Shown: positions 13,801 through 21,052 of the stretch, one piece after another
Layout: each line of letters starts with the position of its first letter
Position numbering within the stretch: the first letter of the stretch is position 1
Assembly: GCA_905236495.1 (NCBI GenBank)
Contig: CAJOPV010000034.1
Location: 1-26,720 of the forward strand
Length of the DNA stretch: 26,720 bases
Reading direction: 5' to 3'
Source of the DNA: an uncultured Christensenellaceae bacterium
GTDB lineage: Bacteria; Bacillota; Clostridia; Christensenellales; Aristaeellaceae
Program-made: the position numbers and the translations under genes
Notes under the pieces: generated by a model
The model's database searches: none
What the model was told of the DNA's origin: nothing
Seen by the model: the letters and a program-made list of their open reading frames with translations, nothing else

Positions 13801-14480
13801 CCGTCATCCCTCAATACGTAGCCCACGCCCCGCACGGTCTGGAGCAGCTTGGGCTCGAACCCCTCGTCGATCTTGCCCCGCAGGTAGCGCACATACACAT
13901 CCACCACGTTGGTCTCCCCCAGATACCCGTAGCCCCATACCTGCTCCAGCACCTGATCCCGGCTGAGCACGATGGTCTTGTTTTCCATAAAATACTGGAG
14001 CAAAGAAAATTCCCGGCTGGTAAGCTCGATTTCCTTCCCGCCCCGGGTCACCCGATGGCGGGATACATCCACCGTCAGATCGCCGCAGGAAAGCACGCTT
14101 TCCTCCTTCTTCTGGGCAGACTGCTTCCTGAGCGCCGCCCGGATGCGGGCCAGCAATTCTTCAATGGAAAAGGGCTTGGTGATGTAATCGTCCGCCCCCA
14201 TATCCAGCCCCGTCACCTTATCCATGACGGCGTCCCGGGCGGTAAGCATGATAACGGGCACGGCGTTTTCCTCCCGGCGCAATCGGCGCAGCACCTCCAG
14301 GCCGTTCAGCTCCGGCAGCATGATATCCAGCAGCACCAGGTCAAAGCCTCCGGCCTCCGCCTTTTCCAGCCCCGTGCGCCCGTCGAAGGCCTTTTCCACC
14401 TGATACCCCTCGTGGGTCAGCTCCAGTTCCACGAACCGGGCCAGCTTTTCCTCGTCCTCCACCAGCAGGATCCTTGTCAT
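13797..14480 (-). CDS. OmpR/PhoB-family response regulator, ArlR-like
   Basis: This is a 227-residue DNA-binding regulator. The receiver domain (1-115) has the acidic pocket VEDE (E8, D9), phosphoacceptor D52 in LLDIMLPELNG, T80 and K102. The winged-helix domain follows (about 130-225), with ELTSREFSLLQYFMENK and the recognition region VDVYVRYLRGKID, ending in RGVGYVLRDD. Its cognate kinase is the overlapping gene downstream. It lies 71 nt below the DUF4342 gene in the same direction, so a three-gene operon is likely; the gap has a GGAGTGAGGG site before the ATG but no clear promoter. Targets cannot be inferred, although ArlRS-type systems elsewhere often govern surface and cell-wall genes. 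Confidence 0.95.
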   Translation of the reverse strand: MTRILLVEDEEKLARFVELELTHEGYQVEKAFDGRTGLEKAEAGGFDLVLLDIMLPELNGLEVLRRLRREENAVPVIMLTARDAVMDKVTGLDMGADDYITKPFSIEELLARIRAALRKQSAQKKEESVLSCGDLTVDVSRHRVTRGGKEIELTSREFSLLQYFMENKTIVLSRDQVLEQVWGYGYLGETNVVDVYVRYLRGKIDEGFEPKLLQTVRGVGYVLRDDG

Positions 14481-14551
14481 ATTCCCTCACTCCGTTATGC
14501 GTGTCGGAGAGGCGTGCCCCGTCCGGGCCCGCCTCTCCTTGATCTGCGCGG

Positions 14552-15103
14552 TCATTCGGCTTTGTTTTCGCCGTTTTCGTCCTGATTGACCTCCACCTGG
14601 ATCTTTACCGCGTTGGCGGCCTTCTCCTGGGCGGTGTTCATGGCATCGTTCACCTTGCCGCTGATATCCGGCCCCCGGAAGGAGTACCGGGCCCCCAGCA
14701 CCAGCCCCAGGAACAGGGCGATCAGGATGGTGGGCAGCCCCACATGGGGGATCAGCACCAGCAGCACCAGCACCGTGATGGGCATGGCAATGATCTCTTC
14801 GCCCTTCCGGGAGATGACGAACTGGTTCTTATTGCCCTTCTTCACCATCTCCTTCACCCAGTTCCACAGCCGGGCCAGGCCGTCCCTGGCTTCTCTGCCG
14901 TTGGTCTTTACGTAGAAGGTTTTCACTTCCTCCTGGGTGGTGTATTCCTTCTTTTCCTCCCCGTCCTTGACCTTGCCTTCCGCCTCCAGCTTCACCAGCG
15001 CATCCAGCATATCCCAGTCGCTCTTCTCCAGCGCTTCCCTGGCTTCCTCATAGCTCACGTTGGCCTTGGCCCGCAGCTTTTCCACCATTTCCATCTGATC
15101 CAT
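14552..15103 (-). CDS. DUF4342 family membrane protein with N-terminal UBA-like domain
   Basis: This is a 183-residue protein. Residues 5-43 (VEKLRAKANVSYEEAREALEKS...DALVKLEAEGK) form a UBA/TS-N-like three-helix domain. A charged linker follows, then a DUF4342-type region at about 75-155 containing a hydrophobic membrane segment (109-147, probably two passes or a hairpin), and an acidic, hydrophilic C-terminal tail. Both ends may be cytoplasmic. The family has no established function. It heads the apparent operon with the response regulator and kinase, and its ATG has an excellent AAGGAGGAAA site. An inverted repeat at 15127-15187 lies in its upstream region. A role as an accessory or target of the two-component system is inferred from position only. 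Confidence 0.8.
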   Translation of the reverse strand: MDQMEMVEKLRAKANVSYEEAREALEKSDWDMLDALVKLEAEGKVKDGEEKKEYTTQEEVKTFYVKTNGREARDGLARLWNWVKEMVKKGNKNQFVISRKGEEIIAMPITVLVLLVLIPHVGLPTILIALFLGLVLGARYSFRGPDISGKVNDAMNTAQEKAANAVKIQVEVNQDENGENKAE

Positions 15104-15126
15104 TTTTATTTCCTCCTTGGCGTATC

Positions 15127-15187
15127 GCCTTTCATTTTTGCTTTCCCCCTTGGGACGGGTACATCATATCGCCCGAAAATGAAAGGC
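15127..15187 (-). promoter_or_regulatory. Inverted repeat upstream of the DUF4342-regulator-kinase operon
   Basis: GCCTTTCATTTT (15127-15138) is the exact reverse complement of AAAATGAAAGGC (15176-15187), with 37 nt between them. A weak minus-strand promoter (TTTGCC, 16 nt, TATGAT at 15163-15168) lies between and over the arms, and the left arm is close to the ribosome site. It could be an operator pair or a long-stem leader structure. Confidence 0.45.
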
Positions 15188-15278
15188 AAAGGGGTGATTT
15201 TATTAGAAAACCATGAGAAATTGCGGTTTTTCTTTTCATCTTTGCGTTCCTTACGGAAGCTTGCGTTATTGTGCCCCT

Positions 15279-15392
15279 CCGCCCCCTCATCCGGCCCGCT
15301 TCGCGGGCCGCCTTGCCACGCGGGGCCTCCAAGGGCAGGTTTTCCGGGCGTCCCAGGGGAAGCTGTCAGAGGAAGCCTGGCTGATGAGGCGG
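15279..15392. repeat. MITE-like intergenic repeat
   Basis: This sits in the gene-free gap 15104-15413. CCGCCCCCTCATC (15279-15291) and GATGAGGCGG (15383-15392) form imperfect inverted ends around an inner hairpin CGGCCCGC-TTC-GCGGGCCG starting at 15292. From memory, elements with CCCTCATC...GATGAGG ends are common in gut clostridial genomes. It shows no coding potential and no transposase. Confidence 0.55.
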
Positions 15393-15413
15393 ATTGCGGG
15401 GCGTTCAGAAAAG

Positions 15414-17558
15414 TCATTTTTTCTGATAAATAATCGGCTGCACGATGCTGGGCGTCTCCGCGCCGTTGGGGGTAAAGGAAATCTGCCCGTCCCGGAGGGC
15501 AACGACCCCGGTGGAGCCCTTCACTTCCTTTTGATCCATTAAAAGCCTGATCAGCTTTTCATTGAGGGCCGGGCCGCCGCCCCGCCGAAGGCCGTCCTTC
15601 CACAAGGTAAAACGGCACCCTTCCCGCCAGGCGGAGCAGCCGAAGGCCTTGGCGTTCTCCTGCAGGGGCTTTCCGCATAAGGGGCATTGGGCCCCCTCCA
15701 CGGCCTTCACCGCCGATGTTTTCCGCTTGGCTCCGGCCTTGCCCCGGCGCATTTCCTCCGGGAAGGAAGCCTCCGTTTTCGTATCCCGGGCGTAAGAGAT
15801 CAGGAAGGTGGTCAGGTTTCGGATGCCCTGCATGAACCGCTGCGTATCCCGCTGGTTCTTTGCGATCTCATCCAGCGCCAGCTCCCATTTTCCCGTGGTC
15901 TCCGGGGAGGCGATCTCCTCCGGGGCGATGGCGATGAGGCTGACGCCCTTTTCCGTGGCCTGGATGGTTTTCCCCTTCCGGGCGGCGTACCCCACCTGGA
16001 TGAGCCGCTCGATGATGGCGGCCCGGGTGGCGGGGGTGCCAAGGCCCGATCCCTTCATTTGCTCCCTGAGTTTTTCATCCTCCAGCTCCTTCCCCGCGTT
16101 TTCCATGGCGTAAAGCAGGGATGCGTCGGTGTGAGGGGCAGGGGGCTTGGTGCTTTCCTTTTTGACCGTCGCCTTGCCCACCGTCCGTCCGTCTCCCTCC
16201 CGGAGGGGCGGCAGGGCGTCCGGCTCCTTTTCCTCGGCGGGGTACACGTCCTTCCACCCGTTGGCCTTCACCACCCGGCCCGTGGATTTGAAGGCGTGGC
16301 CCTGGCAGGCCGTCACCACTTTGATGGCGTCATACTCGTGGGCGGGATAGAAGACCGCTATGAGCCGCCGGGCGATCATATCGAACAGCTTCCCATCGTC
16401 CGGGGGCAGCTTATCCAGCGGCGCCGTCTGGGGGGTGGGGATGATGGCGTGGTGATCGGATATTTTGGCGTTATCGAATACCCGCCTGGAAATGGGCAGC
16501 TTGCCGCCCTCCTTGCAGGGGATGTTCTCCGCAAAGGGCCTGTATTCCCCCGGCAGCTTCTGCAGCGTCTGCTTCACCCGGGGGATCATATCCATGGGCA
16601 GATACCGGCTGTCGGTGCGGGGATAGGTGATGGCCTTCCATTTTTCGTACAGGTCCTGGGCGATTTTCAGCGTTTTATCCGCCGTGAAGCCCAGCTTGCG
16701 GTTGGCCTCCCGCTGGAGGGAGGTCAGATCGTACAGTTGGGGCGGCAGCTCCTTTTTCTCTTCGGCGGCGACGCTTTTCACCCTTGCCGCCTTGCCCTTT
16801 ACCGCCTTGGCGATTTCATCCGCCTGCTCCCTGGTCTGAATGCGGGCCGCCTTTTTTTCGTCCTCCGCCGTCTCATCGAACCATTGGCCCGTATAATCCC
16901 CAAAATCGGCGGTGACGGTGAAATACTCCTCCGGCTTGAAATCCGCGATCTCATGCCAGCGCTTTACCAGGATAGCCAGGGTGGGCGTCTGCACCCGCCC
17001 GATGGAAAGCAGGGCGTCAAAGCGCAACGTAAAGGCCCGGCTTGCGTTCATGCCCACCAGCCAATCCGCCTGGGAGCGGCATTGGGCGCTTTGATACAGC
17101 CCCTCGTATTCGGAGGCGGGCTTCAGGGTGGCAAAACCCTCCTTGATGGCCTCGTCGGTCATGGAAGAGATCCACAGGCGCTGCACAGGCTTTTTGCACT
17201 TGGCCTGCTCATAAATCAAACGGAAGATCAGCTCCCCTTCCCGCCCGGCGTCGGTAGCGCAGATGAGGGATTCGGTGGCCTGATCGTTCATCAGTTTTTT
17301 CACGATGGAAAACTGGGATTTGGTTTTGCCGATCACTTTGGTGGGGATGCTATCCGGCAGGATGGGCAGGTCCTCCATTCGCCATTTCTTGTATTTTTCG
17401 TCGATCTCGTCCGGCTCGCACAGCGTCACCAGATGGCCCACGGCCCAGGTCACCAGGTACTTTTCCCCCTTCAGGAACCCCTCGCCCCGCTCCCGGCACT
17501 GAAGCACCCGGGCGATATCCCGCCCCACGCTGGGCTTTTCCGCCACCACCACGATCAT
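15414..17558 (-). CDS. topB: DNA topoisomerase III (type IA)
   Basis: This 714-residue enzyme passes single strands and decatenates replication and recombination intermediates. The TOPRIM domain at the start has VVAEKPSVGRDIARVL with E7, and DAGREGELIF near 103-112. The catalytic tyrosine is Y312 in TYPRTDSRYL. The later ISDHHAIIPT motif and the C-terminal four-Cys zinc ribbon (CPLCGKPL...FGCSAWREGCRF, about residues 622-650) are typical. The length matches Bacillus TopB (about 727). I start at ATG 17558; a TTG 24 bases upstream is possible. A weak extended -10 promoter (TTTTCT, 17 nt, TGG-TATCAT at 17584-17589) lies close by. TopB homologues are also carried by conjugative elements, but no element genes are seen here, so I read it as a chromosomal copy. 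Confidence 0.95.
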   Translation of the reverse strand: MIVVVAEKPSVGRDIARVLQCRERGEGFLKGEKYLVTWAVGHLVTLCEPDEIDEKYKKWRMEDLPILPDSIPTKVIGKTKSQFSIVKKLMNDQATESLICATDAGREGELIFRLIYEQAKCKKPVQRLWISSMTDEAIKEGFATLKPASEYEGLYQSAQCRSQADWLVGMNASRAFTLRFDALLSIGRVQTPTLAILVKRWHEIADFKPEEYFTVTADFGDYTGQWFDETAEDEKKAARIQTREQADEIAKAVKGKAARVKSVAAEEKKELPPQLYDLTSLQREANRKLGFTADKTLKIAQDLYEKWKAITYPRTDSRYLPMDMIPRVKQTLQKLPGEYRPFAENIPCKEGGKLPISRRVFDNAKISDHHAIIPTPQTAPLDKLPPDDGKLFDMIARRLIAVFYPAHEYDAIKVVTACQGHAFKSTGRVVKANGWKDVYPAEEKEPDALPPLREGDGRTVGKATVKKESTKPPAPHTDASLLYAMENAGKELEDEKLREQMKGSGLGTPATRAAIIERLIQVGYAARKGKTIQATEKGVSLIAIAPEEIASPETTGKWELALDEIAKNQRDTQRFMQGIRNLTTFLISYARDTKTEASFPEEMRRGKAGAKRKTSAVKAVEGAQCPLCGKPLQENAKAFGCSAWREGCRFTLWKDGLRRGGGPALNEKLIRLLMDQKEVKGSTGVVALRDGQISFTPNGAETPSIVQPIIYQKK

Positions 17559-17716
17559 GGACCGTCGCCTCGCTTTCTTCAAAATGATACCATATATTTT
17601 ATGAAAAGAAAAGCGCCGATCGCTCTGATCGATTCAGCGCATCGACAAATTGATATCGGAAGCAGTCATCCTGACTGCTCCTCGGACCGGGAGACCCGGT
17701 CCTGCGGATAAAAATC

Positions 17717-17759
17717 GAAAGGGCAGCGGCCCTTTCGAGCTATCCCGGGTTTATTGATA
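17717..17759 (-). repeat. Copy B of the dispersed hairpin repeat
   Basis: Read on the minus strand it begins TATCAATAAACCCGGG, followed by the hairpin GAAAGGGCCGCTGCCCTTTC. It matches 12643-12687 (plus strand) through the same TATC, CCCGGG and hairpin order. Confidence 0.55.
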
Positions 17760-17766
17760 TTCTGAG

Positions 17767-17789
17767 CCGCCTCAGCAGGCGGTTTTTTT
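17767..17789 (+). terminator. Rho-independent terminator
   Basis: Stem CCGCCT/AGGCGG with loop CAGC is followed by seven T (17783-17789). It has no annotated plus-strand gene in front of it. Confidence 0.75.
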
Positions 17790-17858
17790 GCTGCCGTGTA
17801 TAATTCCCGCCAAGCCCCGGCATACTATCGGTGAACAAAAAAAGGAGGCTTGAACGCA

Positions 17859-18062
17859 ATGGTAGATAAAATCGCGCTGCTGCTCACCATCATCGGGGCA
17901 ATCAACTGGGGCCTGATCGGCATCTTCCAGTTCGATCTGGTGGCTTATATCTTCGGGGGTCAGGGCGCCCTCATCAGCCGCATCGTCTATACCCTGGTAG
18001 GCGCCGCCGGGCTTTGGTGCATCTCCCTGCTCTTCCGCGACAGCGATACCGTAAAGGAGTAA
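17859..18062 (+). CDS. DUF378 family small membrane protein
   Basis: This 67-residue protein has two hydrophobic helices (about 4-22 and 44-60). The pattern IGAINWGLIGIFQFDLVAYIFGG then SRIVYTLVGAAGLWCI is the DUF378 signature, a conserved bacterial family with no known function and usual length 60-80. The ribosome site AAAAAAAGGAGG is very strong; ATG 17859 has better spacing than the in-frame TTG at 17850. A perfect TATAAT (17799-17804) lies upstream, but no good -35 accompanies it. The gene stands alone between topB (divergent) and the repeat-rich gap before recF. Confidence 0.88.
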   Translation: MVDKIALLLTIIGAINWGLIGIFQFDLVAYIFGGQGALISRIVYTLVGAAGLWCISLLFRDSDTVKE

Positions 18063-18083
18063 GGGAAAAAAGATATTTTTTGG

Positions 18084-18124
18084 GGGGAAACCGTTCTTTG
18101 GGGCCCAAAGAACGGTTTCCCCCC
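18084..18124. repeat. Perfect 20-bp inverted repeat with 1-nt centre
   Basis: The arms 18084-18103 and 18105-18124 are exact reverse complements around a single G at 18104. There is no T-run on either side that would make it a standard terminator for the DUF378 gene. It opens the gene-free gap 18063-18496. Confidence 0.85.
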
Positions 18125-18130
18125 AAACCC

Positions 18131-18344
18131 CCTTTCCAAGAAAGGCGCTTGGGAAGGGGGTTCTTTCTATTATTCACAGCATTTCCCTCATACCCGGCAG
18201 TCAAAAAGATGACGCCGCAGGTGCGCAGGGCACCCTTAACCACTCTTCCAAGAAATGTGCTTGGGGAGGGGGGTCTTTCTTTTATTACCAGCATTTCCTT
18301 CATACCCGGCAGTCAAAAGGATGACGCTGCAGGTGCGCAGGGCA
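18131..18344 (+). repeat. Two tandem copies of a ~102-nt repeat (period 112)
   Basis: Unit 1 (18131-18232) and unit 2 (18243-18344) align without gaps with 12 differences in 102 positions (about 88% identity). Each starts with a hairpin (CTTTCCAAG with CTTGGGAAGG in unit 1) and ends with the block TACCCGGCAGTCAAAA...GTGCGCAGGGCA. The hairpin of unit 1 extends left to 18127. No open frame spans both units with gene-like features. Confidence 0.85.
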
Positions 18345-18363
18345 GGAAGCGCCCGGGCGGCGC

Positions 18364-18405
18364 GGAACTCCCTTGCCGGGGGTCCGTGAGCCGCGAAGGC
18401 CCCTG
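18364..18405 (+). repeat. Fragment related to the end of the 1189-1433 element
   Basis: These 42 nt align with 1391-1433: both read GGAA-TCCCTTGCCG, a G-run, GCCGCG, then AGGCCCCTG. The fragment ends one base before parS. Confidence 0.5.
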
Positions 18406-18406
18406 G

Positions 18407-18422
18407 TGTTTCACGTGAAACA
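18407..18422. other. parS centromere-like site (ParB/Spo0J binding)
   Basis: TGTTTCACGTGAAACA is a perfect 16-bp palindrome and matches the conserved bacterial parS consensus. ParB loads here as a CTP-dependent clamp, spreads, and recruits SMC to segregate origins. In Firmicutes such sites cluster around oriC. It lies about 75 nt upstream of the recF start and 4 kb from the proposed origin. Confidence 0.93.
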
Positions 18423-18440
18423 ATGCCGCTGAAACGGCGG

Positions 18441-18469
18441 TTGACTTTTTCACCCGGATGTGGCAAACT
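18441..18469 (+). promoter_or_regulatory. Probable SigA promoter of recF
   Basis: TTGACT (18441-18446), 17-nt spacer, then CAAACT (18464-18469) preceded by TGG (extended -10). The -35 is strong and the -10 hexamer weak. It lies 19 bases after parS. Confidence 0.5.
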
Positions 18470-18496
18470 TTGAGGCAAAGGAAAGGAGGCGGGGGC

Positions 18497-19582
18497 ATGC
18501 GCATCACGGGCCTGCGGCTGCGGGATTTTCGCGGTTACCGGCAATTGCTGCTGACGCCGCCTCCCGGCGTCACGGTGCTGGTAGGCGAAAACGGCGCGGG
18601 GAAAACCAACCTGCTGGAAGCGGTGCATTTATGCTGTTTAGGCCGCAGCCACCGCACCGCCAACGACAGGGAAATGATCCGCCAGGGCCAGGAGACCGCC
18701 GCGGTGCAGCTCACCGTTTCCCGCACCGACGGCACCCACGACGTGGGCGTACGGCTGTTTGAAAATGCCCGGCGGCGCAAGATCGTTTATGTGAACGGCA
18801 AGACAGCCGCCCGGATGGGCGAGCTGATGGGCCACGCCACCTGCGTTATTTTCTCCCCGGAGGATCTGAGCCTGGTAAAGGACGGCCCCCAGGCCCGCCG
18901 CCGATTCCTGGATATGCTTTTGTCCCAGCAGCAGCGGGCGTATTTTTACGCGCTGCAGGCCTACATGAATGCCTTGAAGCAGCGCAACGCCCTGCTGAAG
19001 CTGGGGGATTATTCCCAGCTCCCCGCCTGGGATGAGCAGCTTGCCGCCGCCGCCGCGCCGCTGGTGCGCATGCGGCGGGATATCTGCGTGGATCTGAACC
19101 AGCGCGCCCAGGTTCATTACTTCTACATCGGCGGACGGGAGGAGGAGCGCTTCGCCCTGCGCTATCACAGCGCGCTTGCGGACAGCGCCGATCCCATTCA
19201 GGACATGCTCCGGGGCCTTGCCGCCTGCCGGGAGGAGGATCGCCGCCGCCAGACCACCTGTTTCGGCCCGCACCGGGACGAGGTGGCGCTGACCCTCTGC
19301 GGCGAAATGATGAAGGCCTTCGCTTCCCAGGGCCAGATGCGCACCGCCGCCCTGTCCATGAAGCTGGCGGCCTTTGATCTGCTGGAAAAAGCCCAGGGGG
19401 AGCCGCCCCTGCTTCTGCTGGACGACGTGCTCAGCGAGCTGGACCCGGACCGCCGCCGCCGCCTCATCGCCCGCATCGGGCGCGCCCAGGCCCTGCTCAC
19501 CTGCACCGACCGGAACGATTTCGTCGGCGCCCGGCCCGCGTGCGTGCTGCGGGTAAAAGACGGGCAAGTGGAGGAGACGTAA
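18497..19582 (+). CDS. recF: DNA replication and repair protein RecF
   Basis: This 361-residue SMC-like ATPase loads RecA with RecO and RecR at gaps in replicating DNA. The opening LRLRDFRGYRQL and Walker A GENGAGKTNLLEAV (residues 30-43) are textbook RecF, as are IFSPEDLSLVKDGPQARRRFLD in the middle and the ABC signature SQGQMRTAALSMKLA with Walker B PLLLLDDVLSELD near residues 305-325. ATG 18497 has AAAGGAGG about 8 nt upstream. It lies within 3 kb of dnaN, as in most Firmicutes, but points the opposite way and is not preceded by dnaN or the small S4 gene, and no gyrB follows. A parS site and a promoter stand directly before it, so it appears to be a single-gene unit. Confidence 0.95.
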   Translation: MRITGLRLRDFRGYRQLLLTPPPGVTVLVGENGAGKTNLLEAVHLCCLGRSHRTANDREMIRQGQETAAVQLTVSRTDGTHDVGVRLFENARRRKIVYVNGKTAARMGELMGHATCVIFSPEDLSLVKDGPQARRRFLDMLLSQQQRAYFYALQAYMNALKQRNALLKLGDYSQLPAWDEQLAAAAAPLVRMRRDICVDLNQRAQVHYFYIGGREEERFALRYHSALADSADPIQDMLRGLAACREEDRRRQTTCFGPHRDEVALTLCGEMMKAFASQGQMRTAALSMKLAAFDLLEKAQGEPPLLLLDDVLSELDPDRRRRLIARIGRAQALLTCTDRNDFVGARPACVLRVKDGQVEET

Positions 19583-19612
19583 AACATAATTGGATAAACA
19601 CGAAAATGAAAC

Positions 19613-19637
19613 GGGCGGCAGTTTGCCGCCCTTGTGT
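19613..19637 (+). terminator. Possible weak terminator after recF
   Basis: A perfect 8-bp stem GGGCGGCA/TGCCGCCC (19613-19620 with 19624-19631), loop GTT, is followed by a broken U-run TTGTGTTT. Confidence 0.5.
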
Positions 19638-19690
19638 TTCAAAACAAACGATCGTGTAAATATATTGTTGTATTCTTTTTTATGCCCAGC

Positions 19691-21031
19691 TCATTTCTCT
19701 TCCCCGGTATAGGGATCTATCCTAAAGAAAATCTGATGTGGGGTGAAGGGCTGATGATTGTGATAGAATAAATCCTCCACCGTGACGCACATATACCCAT
19801 TCTCCTGCAGCCATTGGATCACCTTCTGGGCGGAGGCGGGGGTGTTATCCTTGATATCATGCATGAGGAGGATGCTGCCGTCGGTCACCAGCTCCTTCAC
19901 CGTGCTCAGCACCGCGCCGGAGGATCGGCCCGTCCAATCCTTGGTATCCACGTCCCATTCGATGAAGGGCAGATCGATCTTGGCTTTCTGGAACATTTTG
20001 AAGTTGCCGTAGGGCGCCCGGAGCATCACCGGCGCGGTGCCCACCGCTTCGGTAAGCGTATCGTAAAACTTCCGGGTATAGCTTTGTACCCGTTCCACGG
20101 TGGATTTATCCGCATCCACGTGCTTGTAATGATGGCTCTGCAGCGAGTGGTTTTCGTCGTTTTCCCGCATCACCACGTCCAGATACTCCTGAATGCGATC
20201 CCCCACCAGGAAAAAGGTGCCCTGGGCCCCGGCGTGGCGCAAATGATTGATAACCTTGATGCTGTTGGTATAGGACGGCCCGTCGTCAAAGGTCAAGGCC
20301 ACCATTTTATACATGGAATTGTCCGTCAGTTCTCTGCCGTAATCCGTCAGCATGCCCTCCAAGCGGCTGTACGGAACGGAGACACGCATCAGTGTGGGCC
20401 GATCGGGGTACAGCGTCCGGGCCTCGTAATGCAGCGTCAGGCACACGGGCCCCAGCATAAAAGCCGCGTTTTCGATCCCCTCCCGGCTGCACAGCGCGTC
20501 CAGCGCCGCTGCGTCCGGCGTTTCCTTGGGGAAGTAGGCGGTGAGGCCCTCCCGTACCGCATCTTCCAATATTTTCCATCCCTCGCTGTCCGGGGAAAAC
20601 AGATCCGTTAATTTCACCTGCGCCCCCGTTTCCATATCGAACACCCGGGTCTCGAAGGGTGAAAAGCGCTGCTTGCGGTAATACGTATCCCGGGCCATCA
20701 CCAGGAAGCTCATGGCCTTCAGGCCGCTGCGGGAGGTGACGATATGAATATCCAGCCGGCTGTTCCGCTTGGCGTTCTTGGCCTTGTCCGGCTGCAGCAG
20801 ACCGGCCTGCGTCGCCTCAAAATCGTCGGCAATGCCGTTGATGACCGCATCCACCGCCGCCAGGGAGGATTTCACGTGCTCCTTATAAACGAAGCTCATG
20901 CTGCCGTTGATCATGTGCTCGTCCACCGTGTATTCTATTTTCAGCGCCGGGGGCATGGCGGTCACTTTCTCCGCCCGGGCCGCCGGTATCCACAAAAGCA
21001 GCGCCGTTAGCACCGCAAAAATCCGTTTCAT
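19691..21031 (-). CDS. PdaC-like polysaccharide/peptidoglycan deacetylase
   Basis: This is a 446-residue exported protein with a signal peptide (about 1-20). Residues 28-235 resemble the DUF4163/DUF3298 pair found in front of NodB domains in PdaC-type proteins (KIEYTVDEHMINGS...FDMETGAQVKLTDLF). The carbohydrate esterase 4 (NodB) domain covers about 243-420. Motif 1 is TFDDGPS with D249 and D250, motif 2 is SHHYKH with H300 and H304 as metal ligands, motif 3 is RAPYG (338-342), motif 4 is WDVDTKDW (from W359) and motif 5 is LLMHD with H391. It is predicted to remove acetyl groups from peptidoglycan amino sugars, which can protect against lysozyme. It has its own promoter (21053-21082) and AAAGGAGG site. 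It lies between recF and dnaN, where replication genes usually continue. Confidence 0.9.
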   Translation of the reverse strand: MKRIFAVLTALLLWIPAARAEKVTAMPPALKIEYTVDEHMINGSMSFVYKEHVKSSLAAVDAVINGIADDFEATQAGLLQPDKAKNAKRNSRLDIHIVTSRSGLKAMSFLVMARDTYYRKQRFSPFETRVFDMETGAQVKLTDLFSPDSEGWKILEDAVREGLTAYFPKETPDAAALDALCSREGIENAAFMLGPVCLTLHYEARTLYPDRPTLMRVSVPYSRLEGMLTDYGRELTDNSMYKMVALTFDDGPSYTNSIKVINHLRHAGAQGTFFLVGDRIQEYLDVVMRENDENHSLQSHHYKHVDADKSTVERVQSYTRKFYDTLTEAVGTAPVMLRAPYGNFKMFQKAKIDLPFIEWDVDTKDWTGRSSGAVLSTVKELVTDGSILLMHDIKDNTPASAQKVIQWLQENGYMCVTVEDLFYHNHQPFTPHQIFFRIDPYTGEEK

Positions 21032-21052
21032 GCTTCACCGCCTCCTTTTGTC

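Larger units (their letters stand above)
17617..17789 (+). other. Array of perfect hairpins ending in a terminator (candidate structured RNA)
   Basis: Within the gene-free stretch 17559-17858 there are four consecutive perfect stems: CGATC/GATCG (17617-17631), AGCAGTCA/TGACTGCT (17661-17679), GGACCGGG/CCCGGTCC (17684-17702) and CGAAAGGGC/GCCCTTTCG (17716-17737). A canonical terminator follows at 17767-17789. No plus-strand gene precedes the terminator, so either it ends a small RNA or it is a leftover. I found no convincing promoter. One hairpin belongs to a repeat family also seen at 12643-12687. Confidence 0.3.

Noticed and set aside
12613..13821. A 402-codon plus-strand frame opposite the kinase gene
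   Set aside because: It is antisense to clear H, N and G boxes of the histidine kinase and begins inside the terminator hairpin.
15687..17711. A 674-codon open frame on the plus strand, antisense to topB
   Set aside because: Its translation shows no family motifs, and the opposite strand carries all topoisomerase III signatures. GC-rich third positions leave the antisense frame open by chance.
18131..18344. Tandem repeats considered as a CRISPR remnant
   Set aside because: Only two units of about 102 nt with a 10-nt gap exist, with no short constant repeat and no cas genes nearby.
18014..18418. A 134-codon plus-strand frame through the tandem repeats
   Set aside because: It runs through a palindrome and two repeat units with no ribosome site. 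The content is repeat-derived.
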